A DNA stretch of 40,552 bases from Verrucomicrobiota bacterium (lineage in GTDB: Bacteria; Verrucomicrobiota; Verrucomicrobiia; Verrucomicrobiales; Akkermansiaceae): assembly GCA_026397725.1 (NCBI GenBank), contig JAPLUI010000184.1, positions 1 through 40,552 on the forward strand, given 5' to 3'. The translations under genes were made by a program, and so were the position numbers. Positions 18,701 through 25,666 of the stretch are shown piece by piece. The notes beneath the pieces are model-generated. The model was not told where the DNA came from, did no database searches, and saw only the letters and a program-made list of their open reading frames with translations. The stretch's first letter is position 1; every line of letters starts with the position of its first letter.

Positions 18701-19258
18701 GGCCAGGCCGCCGAACAACTCCAACAAGCCGCCGCCCAACTCGACCAGGCCGCCGCCGAATTCACCCAACAAGCCGCGCAGGCCGCCGGCCAGAAGGCCA
18801 ACGACCAGCAAGCCCCAATCCCCGCCAAACCTCTGGCCGACGCCTTCCAACAAGCATCCGAAGCCGCCGATGCCAACAGCCAGTCCGCCGCAGCCAGCCA
18901 CGCCCAGACCGCGGCCGCGGCCCTCACTCAAGCCGCTGCCGACACGCTGCGCGCCATGCAAGGCCAAGCGCCATCCCAACAGCCGGGCAAACCGGGGAAG
19001 CCCGGCCAGCAAGCGGCCAAAAACGACCCGCCGCAACCCGGCACCCAGCCCGGCGAATCCGCGCTCCGCAGCCCTCAACCCGAACCCGGCGTCCCACCGG
19101 AACTCGCCAAATTCGGAGTGTCCACCGCCGATTGGGAAAAAATCAAAGCCTCGCTCAAATCCGACGTCGGCGGTTCCTCCGCCATCGCCCTGCCCGAGGA
19201 ATACCGCGACCTCGTCCGGCGCTACTTCGAGGAAATGTCCAAAGCCAGCAATCCATGA
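15755..19258 (+). CDS. Large DUF4175-like membrane protein with coiled-coil, Ala/Gln-rich C-terminus
   Basis: Start ATG 15755 gives 1167 residues; a frame extension upstream to 15647 only overlaps the previous gene. Two membrane helices lie near residues 28-50 and 56-80 and a third near 147-170. Beta-rich extracytoplasmic domains follow (VKLEFPAYTGW near 290). From about 520 to 820 there is a long charged helical region with heptad character, and then an Ala/Gln-rich low-complexity stretch to about 1100. That stretch is interrupted by an (S/D)PT repeat near 860. The conserved end (ELAKFGVSTADWEKIKASL ... EEYRDLVRRYFEEM) matches homologues in Verrucomicrobiota and Planctomycetota MoxR operons. 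It may act as an envelope-spanning scaffold; its biochemical role is unknown. Confidence 0.85.
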   Translation: MASNPPLAPRLEPVLRRLRQRVRRVFATRGALITVVTALAGLLALVAIDLVFAPLPAFVRWMCPLGWLAAVCTVAVLCWWWPLRQPLELVRIARWLEIHHPELDERVSTVLEVAGHGDSGMSVQLLEELAKEAACGLCQIDPQVEVSTRRARHWLWPAAALFAVWGGLFALWPAPTARHVVRVLVPTSHLGNAAARIIVAPGSVELLEGDALQISARHSAGPQQALELVLHLADGTSPVMPMEPGDGGSSLYQLGRAERSFEYEVRCGRETSDRFRVTVWPQPRLSDLRVKLEFPAYTGWAAREQALGDGLAAIIGTKVELHAKLNTPVEAVRLEIDEQSAGGASMEHAADGDTVASRWTLEKVGHSAGRVVLKHRLKREFEAARFTLDIRPDTPPEVTWRSPIKQELRLRTDEWLEMGYDITDDVGLGMVQLEVQPEPGEAARLPVEAPPRIGSTEPALWRGRLRQALGGLASRWPQARVFKLRLRAEDTRPADLGGPGVGTSEWMTVRLDDGAQSQARQELAATHSDARETIEKTRQLVQQAREKIDRRRQDLQAEKLPEDARKDLGQAREQLAEAHEKLDQLAERMAESVLAAMVPTVKQAAETVAQARQQLENAPLQDTPHERDQSAATARETAVKAERQLEQLRDDIQRREPQMQDYAKLKELEQQQRELARQAAQALAQNPPSPTQPNKPSEPWQQDQDRVAEALRQEARQQPRAQAAALEQQAQEAKQLAADAREQAAGQEALKQLAQQQTPPQDPPQAKPDPAAAKQTLHDQLAKEQADIAREAQQQLAAARQRQDHPTANALPEAVESAETASQALAQQNDQAAAQAAKQAASQLTEAATTAAIPPSPPSPTSPTSPTSPTDPTDPNTPASPAASAPSAAAELSALAKREQQVSAALSALAQGDPAAATAELAELRAEQTAALAEEIREAPQVNGPSGPMQQAAQASAQAASQAQQATQANSQGKPAQASGSHGQAAEQLQQAAAQLDQAAAEFTQQAAQAAGQKANDQQAPIPAKPLADAFQQASEAADANSQSAAASHAQTAAAALTQAAADTLRAMQGQAPSQQPGKPGKPGQQAAKNDPPQPGTQPGESALRSPQPEPGVPPELAKFGVSTADWEKIKASLKSDVGGSSAIALPEEYRDLVRRYFEEMSKASNP
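18329..18378 (+). repeat. 9-bp tandem repeat encoding SPT/DPT
   Basis: Four AGTCCGACC units are followed by two GATCCGACC-type units, within the low-complexity part of the DUF4175-like gene. The period is a multiple of three, so copy-number change would keep the frame. Confidence 0.8.
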
Positions 19259-20511
19259 TGCCCGCATTTCTAACAGCTCGTCTCCGAAATGGCAGGGACG
19301 CACCTCCGGGGCGTCCGGCGGGGGCAAGGCCGCAAGCGGTTTGCATAGCCAACACTCGCCCTTCCAGCCGGTCGGGTGGCGATTCGGATCAGCCAAGGCT
19401 CCCTCGCCCTGCCCCCGCCGGACCTTTCGGAGAAAGGTCCCTGCCAGCGAAACTTTGCGGACTTTTCCTAACAATCATCGCCCTCGGTTCTCCCGCCAAG
19501 GCCCAGGCCCCCGCCGCCGATCCGGTCTTCGCCGAGTGGCAGGCCAAGGTGGACCCGGCAGTGGAAAACGCGCTCGCCCTCCTGCAACGCATTCAAAAGC
19601 CCGACGGCTCCTTCGAGGGCCAGTACGGCGACACGACCGGCGTGCCCGCGCTGGTCGGCATGGCCTTTCTATCCAAGGGCCACACGCCCACCGAAGGCCC
19701 CTACACCGGCGCCCTCAATCGCTGCATCGATTTCATCCTGGCCAACCAACGCCCCGACGGCGTGTTCGAGAAAGGCAATGCCGGCAACGGACCGATGTAT
19801 GCCCACAACATCGCCAGCCTGTTTCTATCCGAAGTGAGCGGCATGACCGATCCCGAGCGCCAGAAGCGGATCGCCGCCGCCCTGCCCAAGGCCCTCGCGC
19901 TCATCCTGCGTGCCCAGGCCGTGAAAAAGGATGACAACAACCGCGGCGGCTGGCGTTACCATCCCGGGTCGAACGACTCGGACACCTCCTGTTCCGGTTG
20001 GGCGCTCATGGCGCTGCGCTCCGCCAAACTCAACGGCGCCGCCGTCCCCGACGAGGCCATCCGCAATGCCGTCACTTACCTGCACCGCCATCAGCAGGAA
20101 AAGCAGGGCTGTTTCGGTTACAACAGCCGGGATGATCACGCGCTCACCCTCACCGGCATGGGCTTGCTCTGCCTCGAACTGTGCGGCGAACATGGCAGCG
20201 AACGCACCAAACTCGCCGCCGATTGGCTGCTGCGCCACTTCCGCGAACTCCCCGGCAACCAGTTCGAGTTCTACGGCAACTACTACAATGCCCAAGGCAT
20301 GTTCCAGATCGGCGGCCGCCACTGGCAGGAATACGCCAACTGGATGTATGCCACCTATCTCCCCCAACAAGCCGCCGACGGCACCTGGGACAGCCGCGAG
20401 GCCGGCCGCACTTATGGCACCGCCATGATGGTCCTCGCCTTCACCGTCCCGTGGCGCCAACTGCCGATCTACCAACGCGACGAAACCGTCGATGAGGAAC
20501 CGCCGCAGTGA
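19255..20511 (+). CDS. Exported terpene-cyclase/prenyltransferase-fold repeat protein
   Basis: Start ATG 19255 overlaps the previous stop as ATGA and gives 418 residues. The core (from about residue 90) is an alpha/alpha toroid of the squalene-hopene-cyclase type. It shows the repeat patterns LLQRIQKPDGSFEG, FILANQRPDGVFEKG, CSGWALMALRSAKLNG, TYLHRHQQEKQGCFGY and GTWDSREAGRTYGTAM. No DXDD cyclase motif is seen, so it is not a proven enzyme. The signal peptide is split: MMPAFLTARLRN is separated from KLCGLFLTIIALGSPAKAQA by about 50 residues encoded by two-hairpin element copy B. No ATG, GTG or TTG lies between the element and the hydrophobic segment, so translation must pass through the element, or expression is impaired. 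It is the last gene of the MoxR operon. Confidence 0.85.
   Translation: MMPAFLTARLRNGRDAPPGRPAGARPQAVCIANTRPSSRSGGDSDQPRLPRPAPAGPFGERSLPAKLCGLFLTIIALGSPAKAQAPAADPVFAEWQAKVDPAVENALALLQRIQKPDGSFEGQYGDTTGVPALVGMAFLSKGHTPTEGPYTGALNRCIDFILANQRPDGVFEKGNAGNGPMYAHNIASLFLSEVSGMTDPERQKRIAAALPKALALILRAQAVKKDDNNRGGWRYHPGSNDSDTSCSGWALMALRSAKLNGAAVPDEAIRNAVTYLHRHQQEKQGCFGYNSRDDHALTLTGMGLLCLELCGEHGSERTKLAADWLLRHFRELPGNQFEFYGNYYNAQGMFQIGGRHWQEYANWMYATYLPQQAADGTWDSREAGRTYGTAMMVLAFTVPWRQLPIYQRDETVDEEPPQ
19291..19445. repeat. Two-hairpin element, copy B (inside a coding region)
   Basis: The hairpin arms are the same as in copy A: 19296-19316 with a TCC loop and 19420-19440 with a GGA loop. The outer ends are GGCAGGGAC and GTCCCTGCC and the length is 155 bp. 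The spacer between the hairpins differs from copy A except for the C-rich block before the right hairpin. It lies in frame between the start codon and the hydrophobic part of the signal peptide of the cyclase-fold gene. Confidence 0.88.
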
Positions 20512-20680
20512 GGAGGGGGCCGTGACCCGGATGTCATTGCAGCGACTTTCATCAGGGGCAAAAGGGGACGCTCGTAGCGGCCCGCTGCGAAGTGATGGAA
20601 ATCCGGCCTTGAATCCTGCTTGTGAAACCTATCGGCGCGGCTAATCTGTGGCGGTTGCGCGAGTGCAACCGATCCCTGCC

Positions 20681-23113
20681 ATGAATGCTTTCCTGCGCTG
20701 CCTGTGTTGGTTGTTCGGCCTATCCTCCCTGCTGCCCGCCGTGCCCTTGGTGGCGACCCGGGTGGAGCCATTCGCGCCGGTGCCGCAGCGAATCGAGGGA
20801 CCGACCGAGCCCGCGATGCCGATGGAAGAATCCCCGCCCGTGTTGGCGGAGGCAGCCAATCTCGACCGCCTGCTCAAGGAAAAACTCAAAGTGAAACTCC
20901 CGCCGGAATGTCGCGCGTTTCTGGCAGAATACCGGTTCGCATTGCTGAGCCTGGAGTCAACCGAACTGGCGCGGTATTGCGGAAGCAGCGACGAAATGCT
21001 CTTTGCGTTCGATAGCCTCGCGGGTAGCGCCGTAGTGGACCATTCCTGGCATCCGCGGCTGATCACGCCGGATGTGTTCCTGCACGCGTTTCACCGTTAT
21101 TTCGCCAACTCGCTTGAAGTCATCGAGCAATCCCAACTACGCCCCCGGTTGGAGGAGTTTCTAACTGCCGCGATGCGCAACGCCGTCCAACTCCGCCCGC
21201 AAACGGATGCCGCCACCGCCGCCCGCCTCGAATGGGTGGAAGCCCAACTCGCCACCGCTTGGATTGTCCTGGGCTGCGAGAAGAAGACGCCGAAACCGAA
21301 ACGCCCGGGCGCGGAGGATGAGAGTCCGGAAGAGGCTGCCATTCGAGACGCGGGTGAGGCGGAGTCGGCAGCCAACCAGGCAAAGAGCGAGGCCGCGGAC
21401 GCGGAATTGGAGGCGGAGGCCGCTGCGGAGGCGGCGAAAGACGGTGAAACCATCTACCTTACGCGCAAGTGCGACCCACGCCTGCTCGCCCAACGCCTGG
21501 CCGATGTCCGCAAGGGGTTTTCCAAACCGGTCGCCGAGAAAGTCGCCGCCGAGGTCGCCCTCATCCTGCAAGCCAAGGGCATCGAACCATCCCCGCTCTA
21601 CGCGTGCTATGATCCGGCAAAGCCCACCGACTACAGCCAGTTCATCGTTCGCTCCCACTACACCAAGACCGAGGAACTCCGCGGCTGGTTCCGTGCGATG
21701 ATGTTTCTCGGGCTGCGCGGCCAGACCCTCGACGCCAAGAATCCGCTGGGCCTAACCGACGCGCTGGTGCTCGCCCAAGTCCTCGCCCGCCAACCGGCAA
21801 AAGGCCCGCGCCCGCTCGACCTGTGGCGGCCGCTGATGGAAATCACCACCTTTTTCGCCGGGCCCAGCGATGACCTCGATTACCCGGCGTTCCGCCAGTG
21901 GATCGCCGATACCATGGGCACCACCGACCTCAAGCTAAGCGCCGCCACCCAGCCCGCCACCCTCGCCAAACTCACCGACTCGTTAGATAAACTCCCGCTG
22001 CCGAAAATCGTCTCGGGGCCGCATGTGGCCTTGGTTTCGCCGGACACCGATCCGCCGTCGTTCCGGATTTTCGGGCAGCGCTTCAGCCCCGACGCGTGGG
22101 TGTTTTCCGCGCTCACCCGCGGCTCGCCGGTGGAGGCGCCGGCGATGCCCTCGGGCGTGTTCGTGACTGCCGCATTCGGCGATTCGCTGTCGCTGGCGCA
22201 ATCGTTGAAGCAGGTGGAGCCCGATCATCTGCCGTTGTTTGAAAAGCGGATGGGCGAGTGCCGCGCGGAGTTGGCCGGGCGGCCGGACGCCGCGTGGTTC
22301 GGGTCGCTGGCGGCCGCGCAACTGCACGCCGCCACCCGGCTCTGCAGCCCGCGTGGCGGAAACTTTCCGTATTTCATGCGCACCCGGCCGTTCGCCGCGA
22401 AGAATGCGGAATCCATGTTAGGCTCGTGGACCGAACTCAAGCACGACACAGTGCTCTACGCCAAGCAGGCATACGCCGAAATGGGCGAAGGCGGCGACTG
22501 GGACCGCAAACCACCACCACCGCCGCCCGTCACCCGCACCCTGGTCCAGCCGGATGTGACATTCTGGCGGGCGCTCGAACGCTTGGTCGTGTTCGCCGAT
22601 GCGGGCATGGCCAAACACCACTTGGTGCCCGACGCCGGCGAGGAATTCTCGCAGCTCGGGAGGTTTCTCAAGGCCATCCGCCTTTGCCGCCACATCGCGG
22701 AAAAGGAAATCGCGGGGCAGGAGATCACCCGCATGGAATACGACGAACTGATGGGCATCAGCCTCTCTTACATGGACGAGCCAGTCGGCGACTCCCAACA
22801 GAGCACCGACGAGCGCTGGCAAACCGCGCTGGTCACCGATGTCTTCAGCAACGCCATCTCCGGCCAGGCCCTGCACGAGGCGCTGGGCCGTCCCTGTGTG
22901 ATGCTCGCGCTGGTGGGCGACAAACCTAACACCCGCATCGTCACCGGCCTGGCCTACCGCCACTACGAATTCGCCCGCTCCATGGACGCCCGCATGACCG
23001 ATGAGGAATGGAAAAAGCAGGTCACGGACGGGACCACCAAACTCCCGCCCCGCGCCGGGTGGGCGGCGCCGGTGTTCGTGCCGGTGCCACTGGAAGCAAA
23101 AGCCACTGAATGA
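20681..23113 (+). CDS. DUF3160 protein, exported, paralogue 1
   Basis: The start ATG 20681 was chosen for its signal peptide (MNAFLRCLCWLFGLSSLLPA); an in-frame GTG at 20648 is less likely. The 810-residue protein shows DUF3160 patterns: LITPDVFLHAFHRYFANSLE near 127, QFIVRSHYTKTEELRGWFRA near 317, FFAGPSDDLDYPAFRQW near 390, FPYFMRTRPFAAKNAESMLG near 565 and WTELKHDTVLYAKQAY following it. The biochemical role of the family is unknown. It carries an acidic, Ala/Glu-rich insert near 210-250 (EAESAANQAKSEAADAELEA) that paralogue 2 replaces with a different charged linker. The 169-bp gap upstream shows no gene, so it may open a separate transcription unit with the next two genes. Confidence 0.88.
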   Translation: MNAFLRCLCWLFGLSSLLPAVPLVATRVEPFAPVPQRIEGPTEPAMPMEESPPVLAEAANLDRLLKEKLKVKLPPECRAFLAEYRFALLSLESTELARYCGSSDEMLFAFDSLAGSAVVDHSWHPRLITPDVFLHAFHRYFANSLEVIEQSQLRPRLEEFLTAAMRNAVQLRPQTDAATAARLEWVEAQLATAWIVLGCEKKTPKPKRPGAEDESPEEAAIRDAGEAESAANQAKSEAADAELEAEAAAEAAKDGETIYLTRKCDPRLLAQRLADVRKGFSKPVAEKVAAEVALILQAKGIEPSPLYACYDPAKPTDYSQFIVRSHYTKTEELRGWFRAMMFLGLRGQTLDAKNPLGLTDALVLAQVLARQPAKGPRPLDLWRPLMEITTFFAGPSDDLDYPAFRQWIADTMGTTDLKLSAATQPATLAKLTDSLDKLPLPKIVSGPHVALVSPDTDPPSFRIFGQRFSPDAWVFSALTRGSPVEAPAMPSGVFVTAAFGDSLSLAQSLKQVEPDHLPLFEKRMGECRAELAGRPDAAWFGSLAAAQLHAATRLCSPRGGNFPYFMRTRPFAAKNAESMLGSWTELKHDTVLYAKQAYAEMGEGGDWDRKPPPPPPVTRTLVQPDVTFWRALERLVVFADAGMAKHHLVPDAGEEFSQLGRFLKAIRLCRHIAEKEIAGQEITRMEYDELMGISLSYMDEPVGDSQQSTDERWQTALVTDVFSNAISGQALHEALGRPCVMLALVGDKPNTRIVTGLAYRHYEFARSMDARMTDEEWKKQVTDGTTKLPPRAGWAAPVFVPVPLEAKATE

Positions 23114-23133
23114 GTATCTAACGAAACCATGCC

Positions 23134-25467
23134 ATGCCGCTTCGCAAACTAACACCATTGTTGCTGGCGTCGTGCGTGTCGGCAGTGTCCGCCGCCACAC
23201 TGGAGGAAGTCCGGTTGCAACCGTTCGCCGCCGTGCCAGCGGCCGCTTCCGGAGCGGGCCAGCCCACCGTGCCGATGGAAAAGAAACCGCCCGCGCTGGC
23301 TGACGCGGCCAACCTCGACAGCCTGCTCAAGGACACCCTCGGAGTCCGCCTGCCTGATGAAGCACGGAAGTTTCTAACACAGCATCATTTCGTGCTGCTC
23401 GATCTCCAATCCACCCGCCTCGGGTCGGTTAGGGACGCGGATGAGATGCTCACCGCTTTTGAGAACCTGAGCGGCCCCGCCCCCCGCGGTAGTCCGAAAT
23501 TGGTGACGCCCGATTTGTTTCTCCACGCCTTTCACCGGTATATCTCGCATTCGCTGGAGGCCATCGAACAAGGCGAACTTCGGCCGCGGCTGGAGGAGTT
23601 GCTCCAACTCGCCATGACCAACGCGACGGCTCTGCGGAAGGAAGCCGATGCGGCGACTGCGGCACGGCTCGAGTGGATCGAGGCCCAGCTCGCCACCGCC
23701 TGGATCGTGCTCGGTGCGGACGATGCGCTGTCGGCAGGCAGTATGCGCGGGAAAGATGATGGGAAGGACGCGACATCGGAACGGCGCGAATCCGCACGAT
23801 CCGGGAAAACCGAAGCGCCCGCGGCAACAGGTGCCAGCCGGACCTTCACTCCAGGCTCGTTGCAAGAGCGGTTGGCGCTGGCCAAGAGCTGGTTCGCCGA
23901 GTCTGTTGCCGCCGCAGTTGAACGGGAAGTCGCCGCGATTCGGGAAGCGAAGCAAGCCGCGCCATCCGCGCTGTATGGCTGCTACGACGAAAAGCAAACG
24001 ACCGACTTCACCCAGTTCATCGTCCGCTCCCACTATGCGAAAACCCCGCAACTCCGTGGCTGGTTCCGCGCGATGATGTTCCTCGGCCTGAACGGGCAAC
24101 CGCTCACGGCGGAGAATACGCTGGGTCTAACCGACGCGCTGCTGCTTGCCCAAGTATTGTCGCGGAAACCCGAAGCCGGGCCACAACCGCTTGAACTGTG
24201 GCGCACGATCACCGAGATCACCGGATTCTTCGCCGGCCCGAGCGATGATCTGGGCTACCCGGCGTTCCGCCAGTGGGTGGCCGCCACCCTCGGCACCACG
24301 GAGTTGACACCCAACTCCGCCACCGACCCCGCACTGCTGGCGAAGCTCACCGCCACCCTTGGGCAATTGTCCGAGGCGCGGATCAACTCGGGACCGCATG
24401 TCCCTTCGTCATTCCGCATCTTTGGCCGGCGGTTCAGTGCCGATGCGTGGATCTTCGAAGCGCTGGCTAGAGACTCGGAAACGACCGATGTGGTCCGAGC
24501 CACCGGCTTGTGGGTGCCGGCGGCGTTCGGTGACTCGTTCGCCTCGGCCCAGTCGCGCGTGCTGCTGAAGGCGTCGCAGCGAAGTGACTTCGAGGCCCAA
24601 ATGCCCCCGCTGCAACGCCGCCTGGCCGCCCAATCGGAGGCCGAGCGCTTTTCCTCGTTGGCCGCCGCCCAGCTTCATGCTGCCAGCCGCCTGTGCGGTC
24701 CGCGAGGGCCGAACTATCCCTATTTCATGCAGTCGCCTTTGTTCGCGGCGAAGAATACCGAATCGTTTCTCGGCACCTGGACCGAGCTGAAACATGATAC
24801 CGTGCTCTACGCCAAGCAGAGGAGGAGGGCAGTGTTTGCCGAAGGCGGCGAATCCGATGCCCCGCCACCGTCGGCGGCCACGAGGGGCTATGTCCAGCCG
24901 GACGCGGTCTTCTGGCGGGAACTTGAGCGGCTCGCCCGTTTCACGGAGGCGGGTTTTGTCAAACACCGGCTTCGCAGTGATGCGGGCGAGGAATTTTCCC
25001 AACTCGGTCGCTTCATCAAGGATGTTGGCTGCTGCCGCCTGCTGGCGGAAAAGGAAATTGCCGGCACCAAAATCACTCGCGCGGAATTCGAGGCGCTGAA
25101 GCAATTGTCACTCCTCTACATGGACAAGTGCAAAACACCCCCGGATCCATTCATGACCGGAGCCGGAGCCACAGGCACGACCGCGCTGGTCACGGATGTG
25201 TTCACCGACGCTATCACCGGGATTGCCTTGCACGAGGCCCTCGGCCAACCGTGCCTGATGCTGGCGCTGGTCGGCAGCCGGCCGGATACCCGCGTCGTCA
25301 CCGGGCTGGCTTACCGGCATTATGAATTCGACCGGCCGACCACCGCCCGGATGACGGATGAGGCTTGGAAAGAACAGGTATATAACCCCAATCCCTCGCT
25401 CCCGCCGCGTGCCGCATGGGCCGCGCCGGTGTTCGTGCCGGTGAGCTTGGAAAAACCCGCGGAATGA
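23134..25467 (+). CDS. DUF3160 protein, exported, paralogue 2
   Basis: The 777-residue protein starts 20 bp after paralogue 1 and has a signal peptide (KLTPLLLASCVSAVSAATLE). It is colinear with paralogue 1 over nearly its whole length: LVTPDLFLHAFHRYISHSLE, QFIVRSHYAKTPQLRGWFRA, FFAGPSDDLGYPAFRQW, WTELKHDTVLYAKQ, and an end reading PRAAWAAPVFVPVSLEK. Tandem duplication followed by divergence is the simplest origin. The linker near 205-235 (KDDGKDATSERRESARSGKT) is basic/acidic mixed rather than acidic. No catalytic residues are assigned for this family. Cotranscription with paralogue 1 and the MEMO-CapA gene is likely from spacing. Confidence 0.88.
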   Translation: MPLRKLTPLLLASCVSAVSAATLEEVRLQPFAAVPAAASGAGQPTVPMEKKPPALADAANLDSLLKDTLGVRLPDEARKFLTQHHFVLLDLQSTRLGSVRDADEMLTAFENLSGPAPRGSPKLVTPDLFLHAFHRYISHSLEAIEQGELRPRLEELLQLAMTNATALRKEADAATAARLEWIEAQLATAWIVLGADDALSAGSMRGKDDGKDATSERRESARSGKTEAPAATGASRTFTPGSLQERLALAKSWFAESVAAAVEREVAAIREAKQAAPSALYGCYDEKQTTDFTQFIVRSHYAKTPQLRGWFRAMMFLGLNGQPLTAENTLGLTDALLLAQVLSRKPEAGPQPLELWRTITEITGFFAGPSDDLGYPAFRQWVAATLGTTELTPNSATDPALLAKLTATLGQLSEARINSGPHVPSSFRIFGRRFSADAWIFEALARDSETTDVVRATGLWVPAAFGDSFASAQSRVLLKASQRSDFEAQMPPLQRRLAAQSEAERFSSLAAAQLHAASRLCGPRGPNYPYFMQSPLFAAKNTESFLGTWTELKHDTVLYAKQRRRAVFAEGGESDAPPPSAATRGYVQPDAVFWRELERLARFTEAGFVKHRLRSDAGEEFSQLGRFIKDVGCCRLLAEKEIAGTKITRAEFEALKQLSLLYMDKCKTPPDPFMTGAGATGTTALVTDVFTDAITGIALHEALGQPCLMLALVGSRPDTRVVTGLAYRHYEFDRPTTARMTDEAWKEQVYNPNPSLPPRAAWAAPVFVPVSLEKPAE

Positions 25468-25490
25468 GCAACTTTTGGGGGGACCGCGGT

Positions 25491-25666
25491 GGCAGGGACC
25501 GCTCTCCGAGCGGTCCGGTTGGTGGCGGCCACGCCATGCCGGAAACCCATCATCGCATGCCACCCCTCCAACACGGAACCATGCGAAGGAAGTTGATATG
25601 AAATTCGCGACGACATCGTGCGCGCGGACCATCCCCCGCCGGACCGCCCGGAGGTCGGTCCCTGCC
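25491..25666. repeat. Two-hairpin element, copy C (right end inside a coding region)
   Basis: The outer ends are as in copies A and B, but both stems differ. The left arms are GGACCGCTC/GAGCGGTCC around TCC (25496-25516, perfect). The right arms are GGACCGCCC/GGTCGGTCC around GGA (25641-25661, one mismatch). The right hairpin is translated as part of the signal peptide of the MEMO-CapA protein. Confidence 0.85.
25587..25592 (+). promoter_or_regulatory. Ribosome binding site that fixes the MEMO-CapA start
   Basis: AGGAAG lies 5 nt before ATG 25598, inside the two-hairpin element. It favours this start over the open extension to 25475. Confidence 0.65.

Noticed and set aside
20512..20680. Regulatory RNA or terminator between the MoxR operon and the DUF3160 genes
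   Set aside because: No convincing hairpin with a U-tract and no promoter consensus was found.
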